In this document: piece by piece, positions 23,711-34,600 of the stretch
How positions within the stretch are numbered: the stretch's first letter is position 1
Layout: each line of letters opens with the position of its first letter
Origin: Salminus brasiliensis
Taxonomy: Eukaryota; Chordata; Actinopteri; Characiformes; Bryconidae
Direction: 5' to 3'
Length of the DNA stretch: 64,000 nt
NCBI RefSeq assembly: GCF_030463535.1
Contig: NC_132900.1
Coordinates: forward strand, 30,017,721-30,081,720
Notes under the pieces: generated by a model
Databases searched by the model: none
What the model saw: the letters and a program-made list of their open reading frames with translations, nothing else
Told to the model about the DNA's origin: nothing
Position numbers and translations under genes: made by a program

Positions 23711-23727
23711 ATGTGCATGTTTGTAGG
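23711..23727 (+). promoter_or_regulatory. Putative splice acceptor before the GPCR coding exon
   Basis: A T-rich stretch ending in 'catgtttgtag' (AG at 23725-23726) precedes the start codon at 23762. Related receptors usually have non-coding 5' exons spliced to a single coding exon. If the acceptor is used, the ATG at 23711 is intronic. The upstream exon was not found. Confidence 0.45.
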
Positions 23728-23761
23728 ATCTGCCCTAGGATCTGCTGAACCCACATCAGTG

Positions 23762-24871
23762 ATGGATAGACTACTAAATACCTCCAAAGTCAGCTGTAAC
23801 CACTCCGACCAGTACAAGTATCCCACCTACACTGCAGTGTTTAGCCTGGTCTTCGTTTTCGGTCTTGTGGGCAATGCCGGTGCGCTGTACGTCTTCTGCA
23901 AGCTCTCTGTTAAGAACCGCCTGTCCACCATCATCCTCATCCACCTGGCTGCCTCTGACCTCGTCTTCATACTTACCTTGCCCTTGCGGATCGCCTTTTA
24001 CGCCAGCCATTCATTGTTGACCACTGCTGCACCGGCATCTTCTGTCAGCTCTAATCTGATGGTCTGGGCCTGTCGTATCTCCACCTACTTGTTCTACATC
24101 AGTATGTACTGCAGCATCTTGTTCCTGACAGCTCTGAGCGTCTGCCGCTACCTGGTGCTTGCTGGACGGGTGCGCATCCAAAACAGTGAGGCCTGCCGGT
24201 GGGCTCGCACCCTGTGCTGGGGAATCTGGTGCCTTGTGCTGGGAGGAAACACCTTATACATACTTGCAACGTATGGGTTCAAGATTGAGGCGGAGGGATG
24301 CCTGGAACCCAGCAGTGAAGTCTCCTGGGGTTATCTGTATCACCTGAATCTGGTAGTCCTGGTGGTGTGTTTTGCGCTTCCACTGGTTGTGGTGTTGGTC
24401 TGCTACTCGCTAATGATCCAGCACATCCTGCAGACAAGGGCAGGCCAGAGGCGGCGGGACATCTGCCTGGTTTGCCTAGTGCTTTGTATCTTCTGCCTGT
24501 GCTTCCTGCCTTACCACATCCAGCGCACACTGCACCTCTACTACATGATGCACCAAGAGAGGGCGTGTCAGTTGCAGGCCACCTTGCAGAAGACCGTGGT
24601 GGTCACCCTCTGCTTTGCTGCCATGAACAGCTGCTTGGATCCGTTCATTTTCTTGTTTGTCGGCCATGGCTTCATACCAGTGGTGAAAAAGATCGTGGCG
24701 CAGTGTACACTACGAGGGCAGTCTCATGGTGGGCTTGCTTCTACTGGTTCCAATACTATATCACCAACTGCAGTGTGGCTACCACTGGTTAGAAGCCCTA
24801 ACAATGTGGAAGTAGATCAGGCGTCTCCAGAGTTATTGCGGTTCTCCAAGAAAGGCGACACTACGGCTTGA
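23762..24871 (+). CDS. Cysteinyl leukotriene receptor-like class A GPCR
   Basis: A seven-helix plasma-membrane receptor of the rhodopsin delta branch, closest in recognised motifs to cysteinyl leukotriene receptor 1, which senses LTC4/LTD4 and signals through G proteins. Length is 369 aa. Helices lie near residues 22-46, 55-79, 104-128, 148-170, 193-217, 233-257 and 278-301. Seen: N38 and D66 of TM1/TM2, N-glycosylation sites N6 and N13, a C104-C180 disulfide pair, ISTYLFYISMYCSI in TM3, and PYHIQRTLHL at the TM6 end, a CysLT1 hallmark. Oddities: DRY is CRY (128-130), TM7 has DPFIF where DPxxY is usual, and loop 1 (about 80-103) is long and S/T/A-rich. An in-frame ATG at 23711 exists, but an AG acceptor at 23725-23726 suggests a coding exon start at 23727 and initiation at 23762 (MDRLL). 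It could instead be a fish-specific cysltr paralogue. Confidence 0.85.
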   Translation: MDRLLNTSKVSCNHSDQYKYPTYTAVFSLVFVFGLVGNAGALYVFCKLSVKNRLSTIILIHLAASDLVFILTLPLRIAFYASHSLLTTAAPASSVSSNLMVWACRISTYLFYISMYCSILFLTALSVCRYLVLAGRVRIQNSEACRWARTLCWGIWCLVLGGNTLYILATYGFKIEAEGCLEPSSEVSWGYLYHLNLVVLVVCFALPLVVVLVCYSLMIQHILQTRAGQRRRDICLVCLVLCIFCLCFLPYHIQRTLHLYYMMHQERACQLQATLQKTVVVTLCFAAMNSCLDPFIFLFVGHGFIPVVKKIVAQCTLRGQSHGGLASTGSNTISPTAVWLPLVRSPNNVEVDQASPELLRFSKKGDTTA

Positions 24872-24889
24872 TGCTGCTTATGGAACCAT

Positions 24890-25205
24890 ACTTTTTTTTT
24901 TTTTTTTTTACCCAATTTTCCTCCCAATTCCTCCCAACCCACTCGTTAGCAATCTCCCCTTATCACATGAAATGCTTCCAAAACTGAGAGGGTAAGGACT
25001 GACACAAGCCTCCTCTGATGCAACGCCACCGGCCAACCAACAAAGTGCTGGGTACCCACCTCTGATGCCTCGGCTAGCATCATACTGAAGTGATAAGGGT
25101 AGAGAAAGAGCGCCATCTACCTACCTGGAGAAAGCATGGCCAATTGTGGCCTCCTAGGCTCCGGCTGCTGATGGAAATCAGTGTTCCTTAGTCCGCAGGA
25201 CCACT
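24890..25205 (-). mobile_element. SINE-like element, inverted, in GPCR 3' region
   Basis: Begins 19 bp after the GPCR stop with a T-rich tract (its A-rich tail inverted), then 'acccaattttcctcccaat' and 'agagcgccatctacctacc'. It ends with 'ggctccggctgctgatgg', like the copies at 31930-32185 and 58585-58835. It may lie in the 3' UTR. Confidence 0.6.
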
Positions 25206-26186
25206 CGGAGCCCACAACTGCTTTACCTCAGCGTTCATTCCATTGGTTTACATGACCAGAAAACCATGTGAACCATTTTTCTTGTACATATAAATATTAA
25301 GCCAGTGACAGAACCACGCTGTACCTCCAAAAGAATGGTAGAACATTCCAGGATCCCTTTTCTCCACTCAAACAACAATTTCCATACTCTGCAAAACTCG
25401 GGTCCCCCAGGATCACCAACTTCTGAGACAATAGATGGTTCTGTCATATGTTCCTGATTAAGGCTGCATTGATTTGAGAAGAAAATGAGTAGATGAGCTA
25501 TATCTTTCAACCTAATGCTCAGCTCAGGACAGATTGATGTTCTAACACAGTGGTAACTCTTCTCTGCAAATGAAAGCAGATGGGCCTGAGATCTGGAGGA
25601 TTTCTTCTCAGTCTTCTGCAAAGGAATTGCAAAGGGATGAACAATGTGGCCTGAAGACATTGAAGGACATCTAAAAAAGGTCCATGTTTACATCAGACTT
25701 CACTGTTTTTTACTTCTAACCATGAACAATGTTTTTGGATAAGCCTGGATTAGTTCTATCAAATGATCATTGGATGACACATGGTGGGTCTCATACAGCT
25801 TCCTATCTAATATCACAGAGATAAGGATCTTCTCGCTGCCCGCAGCAACAACATGCCCTGTTTTTCACCAGCTTAAGCCTGTTTGAGACTGCATTCCCCA
25901 AAAGGTCACAGTTTGTAGAGGTTAACTTGAGGGCTTATGGTTAAGACAAGCTTCATCTAAGACAAACGAAGTGCTTTGGTTGAAGGTTCTGAGCTGATTA
26001 CACCTGTCATTAACTGAAACCACTGGAATGGGTATATTTAATGAGTGTCTGCTAGCCCAGCTCTAGGATAGGGGCCTTCTCTGCACTGTTAGCAGTTCTA
26101 TAGAGGCCTGTCTTAATCCCTGTCAAACCATACTCATTATCCAATGTGGATAATATACAAAAGGGTATAGGATACAGCAGAGCTTT
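25206..26186. other. Intergenic, nothing recognised
   Basis: No exon or clear repeat is recognised. The 141-residue minus-strand open frame at 25235-25660 has no domain. Confidence 0.35.
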
Positions 26187-26465
26187 CTCAGCCAACATGC
26201 TCATGTGGGGCGTACATTTGTGTAACGTGGGCTAGGTGGGGTCCAGGGGGGAAAGAATGGGCCCTGGATGGGTTTGTACTCTGTACTGGGTACTGTCCCA
26301 TACCTTAATCTCACATGGGTCCCATCTAGACCCCATGAGCAGTGTACAAACCAGATGGGGCCCATGCTTAACCCTCCCAGGTCCCAACATGGAACCTATG
26401 GAGAAAACCTTCTGGTTCCCAGTTGGGCTACCTATTCAGGCCCCACATGGACATGTTAGCTGGGT
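26187..26465. mobile_element. 270-bp MITE, copy 1
   Basis: The left end 'cagccaacatgctcatgtgg' and right end 'ccacatggacatgttagctg' are inverted repeats. The inside contains 'gggctaggtggggtcca', 'cttaatctcacatgggtcc' and 'cccatgcttaaccctccc'. No transposase. Open frames over it (26236-26523) are repeat-derived. Confidence 0.75.
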
Positions 26466-26536
26466 TAGTTCCAAGTACAGCATACTGTGTTTCATACTGA
26501 AACCTCTCTTTGACACACATTAACACACTCTACATT

Positions 26537-26832
26537 GTCAAAAGTATTGGGACACCTACACATTTCACCTACATAAAATGTGTCTACTTTTCTGACCTCC
26601 CATTCCAAACCCATAGGCATTATTAATATGGAGCCAGTCCTGTCTCCTTACATACAGAACCACGCTGGAGTTCAGTGAGCTCTTTAGAACCTCCCGTTCT
26701 TTCACTAATGTGTGTAAGAAAGGCCGACTGCATGGCTAGGGGCTTCATTTTATACACCTCTGGCAATGACGCTGGATGAAAACACCTGAATTCAATGATT
26801 TAAGAGGTGTCCCAATACTTTTGTCCATACAC
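26537..26832. mobile_element. Tc1-type MITE sharing family A termini
   Basis: The left end 'gtcaaaagtattgggacacc' and right end 'ggtgtcccaatacttttgtc' are a near-perfect inverted repeat around 250 bp with no coding. The flanks are TA-rich, as expected for TA-targeting Tc1/mariner elements. The interior differs from family A. Confidence 0.75.
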
Positions 26833-27249
26833 TTCAAATAGTTAGCACATTTTTATTCAGATGTTTATGGCTTTTGAAGCAATAATTAAGTGATAATTGT
26901 AAATATTTCTTTAAATAATGTACAGTGGGAAGGTGATGTTCTCATTATTTGTGTAGTAGGTAGGTAGGCTACAGGCATTCAGGGGCTGGAGCATCATGTT
27001 CGTGTGGATATGCTAGTCCTTAGGGCCCAAATATGAGCAGTGCAGAACTTCTGTGAGTGCTGAAATAAAGAAGATTGTATTCTTTGATCAAACCTGACCT
27101 TGTTCCACAAGCAATGGCTTCATTTATAGAAAAGGTCCCGATTATAACAGTACATTGTATGCAGTCACAGTGGAGCAGTGTTTACCACTGTATATTAGCA
27201 AATACAAGTTATTCATGTGACATAAAGTCATGGAACGGCTGATCTTTTT

Positions 27250-27535
27250 AAATCCCGACCCAGCCAGCATGCTCATATGGGGCTCACATGGGTGGACCGT
27301 GGGCTAGGTGGGTTCCAGGTGGGCATGTGCTCTTACTGGCACCCAGTTGGGCTCCATCGTTACAGCCCACCTTAATCTAGGCCCCATCTAGGCCCTGTAT
27401 TCAGTGTACAACCCATGAGGTGAGACCCATGTTTAACTGCTTCTGGTCCCATCACTGATCCTGGTGCGCATCCATATGTGGGGCCAACATGGAGGCCCCA
27501 CGGAGGCCACATGGACATGTTAGCTGGGTTCCCAG
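27250..27535. mobile_element. 270-bp MITE, copy 2
   Basis: Same termini ('cagccagcatgctcatatgg' and 'ccacatggacatgttagctg') and interior as copy 1. A further truncated copy follows at about 27640-27730. Confidence 0.75.
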
Positions 27536-27729
27536 ACTCATCTGCATCTACAACCTTCTTTCTGAAGGCCTCAGAGAGCTGTATGAATCTGGCCATCATG
27601 GGGATACCACTCACTTCAACAGTCAAGAGCACACCGAACTAAATATCTGAGGGAAGGGACAGAGAGGAACCCACCCGGAACCCATCTTCTACCCATCTGA
27701 GCCCTCATATGAGCATGTTGGCTAGGGAG

Positions 27730-29045
27730 CGACAAGGGAGTAGATCTCCTGAAAAGAACAGAAGCTGGAATGAAACATCTGAAACCTCTGAGATTGGATC
27801 TAATGCTGGAATAAGTGAAGAACTCTGTAAGTAGAGCAAATGAAGGGTGGTCTTGGCTTTTTTTACTGTGACCTTTGAACATGATAGGCCTGGAACTGAC
27901 TCGACCACCCATCCACCCACCCACTTCACTTAGCCCTGACCTGTTAGAAGCAGAAGCTCTGCTGGTTCAAGGGCTATGTGAGTGCATACCTAGCTGATCT
28001 TCTACTACCTATCTCAGCCGTGTGATCTCTCTGATCTCCTCTGATCCCACAGGAAATGCTTTAGCTCAGGTGCCTCAGAGGAAGAGGGGTGCAGGGGGGA
28101 TTCACTCTTCACCAAACAATATCCTGTCCAGCTGGATCTCTACAGACAAGCTGGTCCTTTCTTCTAGAGGTACAAAAAAGAAACTCTGAAGGTCAGCGAG
28201 GAAGAACGGATGAACGATTTGTGATACTTTGTTTTTCATGCATACACACCATTTGCGCCAGTCCTCGTACTAAATCAGTGCGTGGAGAGGAAGAAGAGGT
28301 TCTGGGCCTGTTTGTCTAAATGGGAGAGGTTGTACTTCTGCGTGTGTTATCCCTTGTTTAATCTGAGGCAAGTGGGTGAGTCCATTTGTCAAGCACAAAC
28401 AATGACCTGGCTATACTTTAACACACACCAAGGCCTATCTTGTTGCTCGCTCTCTACACACACACACTCACGCACTTAGGAGAGCAACGTGACAGAGATG
28501 GGGAGGGAGATCATAGGATAAGACAGTAGTGCAATTTTACACCGAGGTCACATGAAGAAGAATGCCCGGGGCCAACAGCTCAAATTTAGGTTCATTGACA
28601 TCATTGACGAGAACATTAAACAAAGCAGGCTGTTTTTTCCCTCAAATTCCAGTTTTCATCACATTTAATCACATTAAACTATCCCATAATGGAAACACTA
28701 TTAAGCTTAGCAAAGATGATTAATCAGAATATATATATAATTATAATTACTGTGAAGGACTAGTGGAGAGCCTGCCAAGACATGAGAGCTGTGATTGGCC
28801 ATCGAGGTTATTATCATAGTGATTTCTGAATGCTCTTAAAGTTCAGATATTAGTACTGTGTTTAACTTCTTTATATTATAATTATTATAATAATTTATTT
28901 GTGCAGTCATTCCTGCAAATAAATAAATGCTTTAAATAGCAATATTTTTATTTGGCATTTAAGGGAAATGTTGTTCATGGTTTTACAATGCAAATGTTAA
29001 TTTCCCTAAAACACACTGTCTATAAATAGTTATTATATATCTTAA
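27730..29045. other. Intergenic, nothing recognised
   Basis: Contains a short (AC)n at about 28456-28468 and AT-rich stretches at 28725-28950. No gene is recognised. Confidence 0.35.
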
Positions 29046-29046
29046 A

Positions 29047-29053
29047 CTATCTA

Positions 29054-29121
<68 letters not shown>
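29047..29121. repeat. (CTAT)n-(CT)n-(TA)n compound microsatellite
   Basis: Three simple repeats in series: a short CTAT run, about 30 bp of CT and about 36 bp of TA. Confidence 0.9.
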
Positions 29122-29124
<3 letters not shown>

Positions 29125-29788
29125 TATAATATATATAGTATATGGAACACTGTCTGTGACAGAGCTGTAAAACAAGCCAATCCCAAAACCCCAAAATTGT
29201 TACATCACAGTCTTGATTTGTTGTATTCACACCTTCACTATCTACACACACCCAACCTACTAGAGACAGCTCTACTTAAAGCTGGAGCATCGTTCAAACC
29301 CGACCATATGGTGGTCAACACCTCCAGACTCCAGCTAGTTTTGGGAATATGGGTTGCTAAAGGAAGCCAGGCCTCATGACCACAGCCTTTTCGGTGCCAG
29401 TGTTCGTAGAACGTGGAGCGCAACCTTGACACGTGACAAAGCGACAGCCAGGAAAAGCAAACTGGGATCTGCACTAGGCTAAAAGCTAACCTAATCTATT
29501 AAACAGACTGGAGCTATACACACATCCGAGGGGAAAGGGCAAGCTTATTTTTTAAGACAAACCCGGGGAGGCGAGTGTAGATAAGGCTAAAAGCTAACAA
29601 TCTCTTTATCAGCACTGTTAAAATCATGCTATAATCTGTGGGTACTGTGAGTTGTTGGTGCCAGAAACCAGCCAATCAGAGCAGAGCTTATTGTTATTTT
29701 TTTGTTTGTTTTGTATTTTTATGAGCCCTCTGTAAAAGGAAACTCAATAAAAGGAAACTCTGAGGTAAAGTAACAGGGTGGTAAACAG

Positions 29789-30279
29789 TAGGGGTGGGCA
29801 AATGGCAAAATTTTGCCAAAATCATAACAATATTTTTTTATTGTTCTATAAGCGAGCATATTGTGAATATCCTCAGTGCTTAACCCCTTAATGCAGCAAA
29901 GCTTTTTACCCACTAAGGTGTATTACTCAGTAACTACAGGGACGTTGGTACAAACTGGTGGGGCTGTTCTTTAATAACAGAAGTTTGGGCCGACGGCCCA
30001 CAGGCTGCTTAAGGGGGTAAAGAACACTGACCAACTCACACCAAATCACATCTCATCACAGAGTATAATTAGTGCTGTTTAATTAGATGGAGAGCAGCAG
30101 ACTTTGAATAGACATCACTGTACTCAGTATAAAGAGTATCTGAATAGCAGTTTTTAAGAATCTGTCGCTACTGAGGCATTTTGTCTGCTTATTCAAATAT
30201 TTTGCTAAATATGATGTATCGTGAAATTATCTTTAGATATTGTGATATAATATTTTTACCGTATCGCCCAGCCCTGGGG
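29789..30279. mobile_element. hAT-type MITE with a nested MITE insertion
   Basis: The left end 'taggggtgggcaaa' and the right end 'gtatcgcccagccctg' are imperfect inverted repeats of the CAGGGCTGGGCGATA type. The 'ttaacccc' MITE at 29880-30020 sits inside, so at least two insertion events are stacked here. Confidence 0.6.
29880..30020. mobile_element. Third copy of the 'aaggggttaa' MITE
   Basis: The left end 'cttaaccccttaatgcagc' and right end 'ggctgcttaagggggtaaag' are inverted repeats. The interior matches 5610-5735 and 6105-6237. This is the most complete short form (about 140 bp). Confidence 0.7.
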
Positions 30280-31074
30280 AGCAGGCTTGTATAATATTGC
30301 ATTTTTGCTTTGTTTCCCCACAACCAAAGTCACACACGTACTGTTAATACATCTCAAAACAACTTAAAATACCAATAAAACTCCAAAGTGAGGTCCAGAC
30401 TCCCCTTAAAACCAGTCACAGATGAAGCCTTGACCCAGAAACCTTCAGCTGACTTTTTACTGCTTGTCAAACTGAATCCTATCAAGTACATCATTCAAAC
30501 GGAGTGGTAACACACATGAGATTAACAGTACTGTAGAAAAAAATGGTCAACATCATCTGTCATTTCAGGAAATGTTTAAAAAAAACAAGAACTGGCAACC
30601 TTCTTTAACAGACTGGTATGTAGAGATAGGGCAGCGTGTAGAGAAGTTGAAATAGGAAGTTTTGTATTTGTTGAAACCAGGTTATGAGAATACTACGGAG
30701 ATTTGAGAAAGTGATAAAAAAAACAAGTCAATGGTCACAAGACTCTTCTAAAGGCAGGAGAAAGCAAGAAAAACTGTGCCCTCAAAAAAAACCCTTAAAA
30801 GACCCAGATAAAGAGGCAGCAGCAGCAGCTATGTAAACAGCATGAAACGAATACACATGGGTACATTTGGTTACATAAAAAAAAAAAGCAATGTTGAACA
30901 TCTAACCACAGCCAGGTGCCCCGAGAGCATCTGAGAGAAGGAATGTAATGTAAAGCTATTGTTTAAATAACTTACAACTTTGTAAAATATATCATTTACA
31001 AATTTCGTAAAACTTTGCCGAATTATCTCATTCGCGAACAATTTGGTAAAACGGCGTCACGCAAATGGTAGAGT
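30280..31074 (-). other. nceh1 3' flank / probable 3' UTR
   Basis: Repeat-poor DNA directly downstream of the nceh1 stop codon. A 3' UTR is expected here, but I cannot fix the poly(A) site. A TTTATT (AATAAA on the minus strand) occurs near 29835, inside the hAT-type MITE. Confidence 0.4.
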
Positions 31075-31695
31075 TTACAAATTCAGCTTGAGCCACCGTA
31101 CATAGTTGTCCAACATCCTTCGTGCAATTTCAAAGTCGGTGGGCCACACGGTGAACATAAAGGCGCCGTGGAACCCGCCCGGGTAATGTTCGTGCGTCAC
31201 CTCCACCCCGGCCTGACGCAAGCGCGTGACGTACATCAGGCCGTCGTCCCGCAGCACATCGTACTCGCACGTCAGCACGTAGGCCTTGGGCAGCGGGCGC
31301 AGCACCTCGTCGGGTACCAGCAGGGGCGAGGCCCGCGGGTCTGCCATGGAACGAGCCGGGCCGTTGGCGCGCTCATCTGTTTCGCCCGCCGCTACAGGCG
31401 GGGCGCTGTAATTGTACGCCCGGCGGTACGACTCGGGCAGGAAGGCGCTCCAGTTGACGAACTTGAGCAGTGCTGCCGACTCAGGGCTGTTGTGGCCGTT
31501 GGCCAGCATGGCCCTGAAGAGGGACTTGTCGCTGGTGAAGTACTCGCTCCAGAAGCGCACCATGAGCGTGCGCGGCAGGATGGGCATGTACTGGTTCTGC
31601 TGGTAGGATGGCGTGTTGAGGTCCAGGGCCTGCAGGACCGGGTAGATCAAGGCCTGGACCTTCAGCTTCACGGAGTGCTCTGGGTCCAACTGCAA
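31075..31695 (-). CDS. nceh1: nceh1 exon 5 (residues 205-410), catalytic Asp and His
   Basis: The last coding exon, 621 bp with TAA at 31077-31075. It encodes LQLDPEHSVKLKVQALIYPV, the family signature LNTPSYQQN, D350 of YDVLRDDG and H380 of GGFHG, ending WLKLNL. It is GC-rich at third positions, which creates long antisense open frames opposite it (for example 31168-31806 on +); these are not genes. Confidence 0.96.
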   Translation of the reverse strand: MQLDPEHSVKLKVQALIYPVLQALDLNTPSYQQNQYMPILPRTLMVRFWSEYFTSDKSLFRAMLANGHNSPESAALLKFVNWSAFLPESYRRAYNYSAPPVAAGETDERANGPARSMADPRASPLLVPDEVLRPLPKAYVLTCEYDVLRDDGLMYVTRLRQAGVEVTHEHYPGGFHGAFMFTVWPTDFEIARRMLDNYVRWLKLNL

Positions 31696-34600
31696 CTGAG
31701 GACAGATACACACAGGCGACATCAACAGGATTCTTTGGCAAAAAAACATTCTCCTCATAACTTTCCAGGGTTTTCCGACGGTTTCATGGCTGGGAAGACT
31801 TTCTGAAGCATTCTACGGGTTCTTTTAGAGAACCGGTGTTTTTGCGTTATTTATATTGTACTCCTTAGAACACCTGATGTTCAGCTGATCATTCATCTAT
31901 AAAGGCTTATTACACAGTAAGGTGTAAAAAAAAAAATGTATCCAATAATTTTCTCCCCAATTTAGCTGTGCCAATAACCCACCCACTAAATAGGACCCCC
32001 ACTATCACATGCAATGCTGCCATCTAATGTAGCATCACTAAGCAGCCAATGCAATCGGAGGAAAGCGCCACACCCCAGCTCTGATACATCAGCCAACAGG
32101 CACCGGTGCCAGCCAGCATCTCAATGGCAGTGATGAGGTGAGAGAGCGCGCCATCTACCCCCCCATAGAGAGTGCATGGGGCGGTGAGCATCCAACATCC
32201 TGACCTCAGCATCCTAACAAATCTAGTAGACAGCCTCCCCTGGACAGTAGAGACAGTTACCTTTTCTTTCTTTTTTTTTAACACCCTTGATAAATGAGCA
32301 GGGGTCCCAATACTTTTGTCCATTCACAATTGAAACATCTGCATTTGATTCTTCTGGAATGGATGCTCACATCTAAGTGACACGCTGCATCTCACCTGCT
32401 GGGCCACTGCGGCCGCCAGGTTGCCTCCTGCACTGTCCCCCGACACAGCCACCCGCTCCCGGTCCACTTTGTACCTGTCCAGGACGTCCGCTTGGAACAG
32501 GTACTTGACGACGCGGTACACATCCTCAAAGGGGGCAGGGAAGTGATGAGCTGGGGCCAGGCGGTACCTGCATAGAGCTCAGGTAAGTTCTCTCAATAGT
32601 TCATCCATGACTACAAAAATAAATAAAGATACGGAGGTCACGGAGACACGTAGCATGAGTGCAACCAGGAACCAGATAAAATGGGGTGAATAAGCGAGAC
32701 AGAGGAACCTGCGGTCTACAGGTAAAAGGGCCTGGTCTACACCGGCAGCAAACCAAAACCCTTTATCTGTGATGGCTTTCACATCTTATCTTGAAAGAAG
32801 CCATTCAATACAAACAGGTGCAGAACTCCTGTGGTAGATAACCAGGTTCTTCTGAGCAGATCTGGGGCTTAAAGAGGAATTCCAGCTATATATTTATTTA
32901 TCTATTCATTTACTTTCCCTCTTAATTCAGTTTGGTTTTACTGTTGTTTTTATTCCTGTTTTGCTGTTTATTGTTATTATCTGGTGGTTCGACCTGAGGA
33001 GGATGGATTTCCCTTTTGAGTCTTGGTTCCTCTCAAGGGTTCGACCCGAGGGAGTTTTCTTTGCCGCTGTTGCCACTGGCTTGCTCTAAAGATGCTCGGA
33101 CACGGATCTCTGTAAAGCTGCGTTTGTTGAAAAGAGCCCTATATTAATACATTTTTATTGATTGATTGATTGATTGATATAATTATAATGTAAATAAAAT
33201 CATTCAGTGAGGGCTGGCGTGAAATGCGGCAATCTTGAGAACCTTGAGTGCCGGAGATAGGTCCCAGGCAGTATCTCAGAGGGCGCTTACACACAATGGT
33301 TACAAATACAGAAGCCAGAGGCACTATTTTATTGATTTGATTTGATTGTGATTTCAATATTGTGGCAAAAAGTCATGATGAATGGACCAATAGAAATGCT
33401 CCAAAATTTTAAATAATTTTTTAAACCCTATACCAAATTCTACCTCTATAAAACTGCACTGGTCTACACCTTCTGATCAATTATTTTAAATAATTTGCCA
33501 TGAATCCACTCTGAACAACACTGTTTACTCTGTTAGTGGAGAAATATGTGGAACTCCGCTTTAACGGTGATCATACGGTGCCCTTCTGCGCTGCACATCA
33601 TGAATCAGCTCATGAAGGGCCTCTAAACTGGCTGATGAAGTGAATCGAGTGTGCCTGAGCAGCTCCGAAACAAAACTGCACAGTGATGTGACCTTCCATA
33701 TCCAGCAGACGAAAAAAAAAAAACCCGGCCTTCATTATCTTCCTGCACAATTACAGTGAAGTACTGTTAACTCCTCAGGCATCGCAGCGAAAAACAAAAC
33801 GCAGCAGAAATTGAAGTCACAAATCATTGGAAGAGCCCGGCGTCCGCAGCGGAATGTCTCAGCCGCGGCGTTGGGCAGATCCCTGGCTTACCGCATTGTG
33901 CCGTGTAGTCTGAGTGAGGCAGAGCAGAGTGTAATACTCATTATGCAGTGTTTGGACAAGCACAGCAAAGTGGATCTCTGCTGAAAAGGGCCAGAGCTGC
34001 CAGGCCCGTTCTGCCAGTGTCGCTGGTATGGTTCATCAGTGATACAATAAAACTAGCTCATGATGTTGAGGAGCTTTTGCTGAATTGGGTTCAATCAAAG
34101 GTCATCAGCATTTGACTAGTTGGACAATATAAAAAATCAAATCAAATAAAAAAGCAACTGTCGAGTTACGACGCACCATAAAACCACCCCGTCACGCTTA
34201 CTGGGACGGGGGGAAAAAAAACAGGAACTTCCTTGTTTTGATTGGGAGAAAAGTGACATAATACTCACTCTACAGAAACAACAACCGCATTGAGCTCTGT
34301 AACCATCTGTCTGGCCAAAAGATCATAGGGTCCCATTCCTGCAGTAAGAGAACCAGAGAGGGGGGAGAGAGTGAGGGAAAGAAGAGAAATCAATGGGGGA
34401 AAGAGAGAGAGCGAGTGAGCGAGCGAGCGAGACAGAGAGAGAGGCAAAGGCCAGCCTAAAACAGAGGAATGCACAAGCGCAGGCAATACACCATGTTTAA
34501 CATGTGAAAATAGGTCATTCGTTCTTTTACAGTGTCCAAAAAAGAGCTACGCTACTGAATATTAGTATATTTTTAGGGATATTTGCTGAAAATACTGTGT

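Noticed and set aside
24367..24792. 141-residue open frame in another frame of the GPCR
   Set aside because: It is a frame shadow; the main frame holds the seven helices.
31168..31806. 212-residue open frame on + opposite nceh1 exon 5
   Set aside because: It is the antisense shadow of a GC-rich conserved exon; the minus strand carries the recognised hydrolase motifs.
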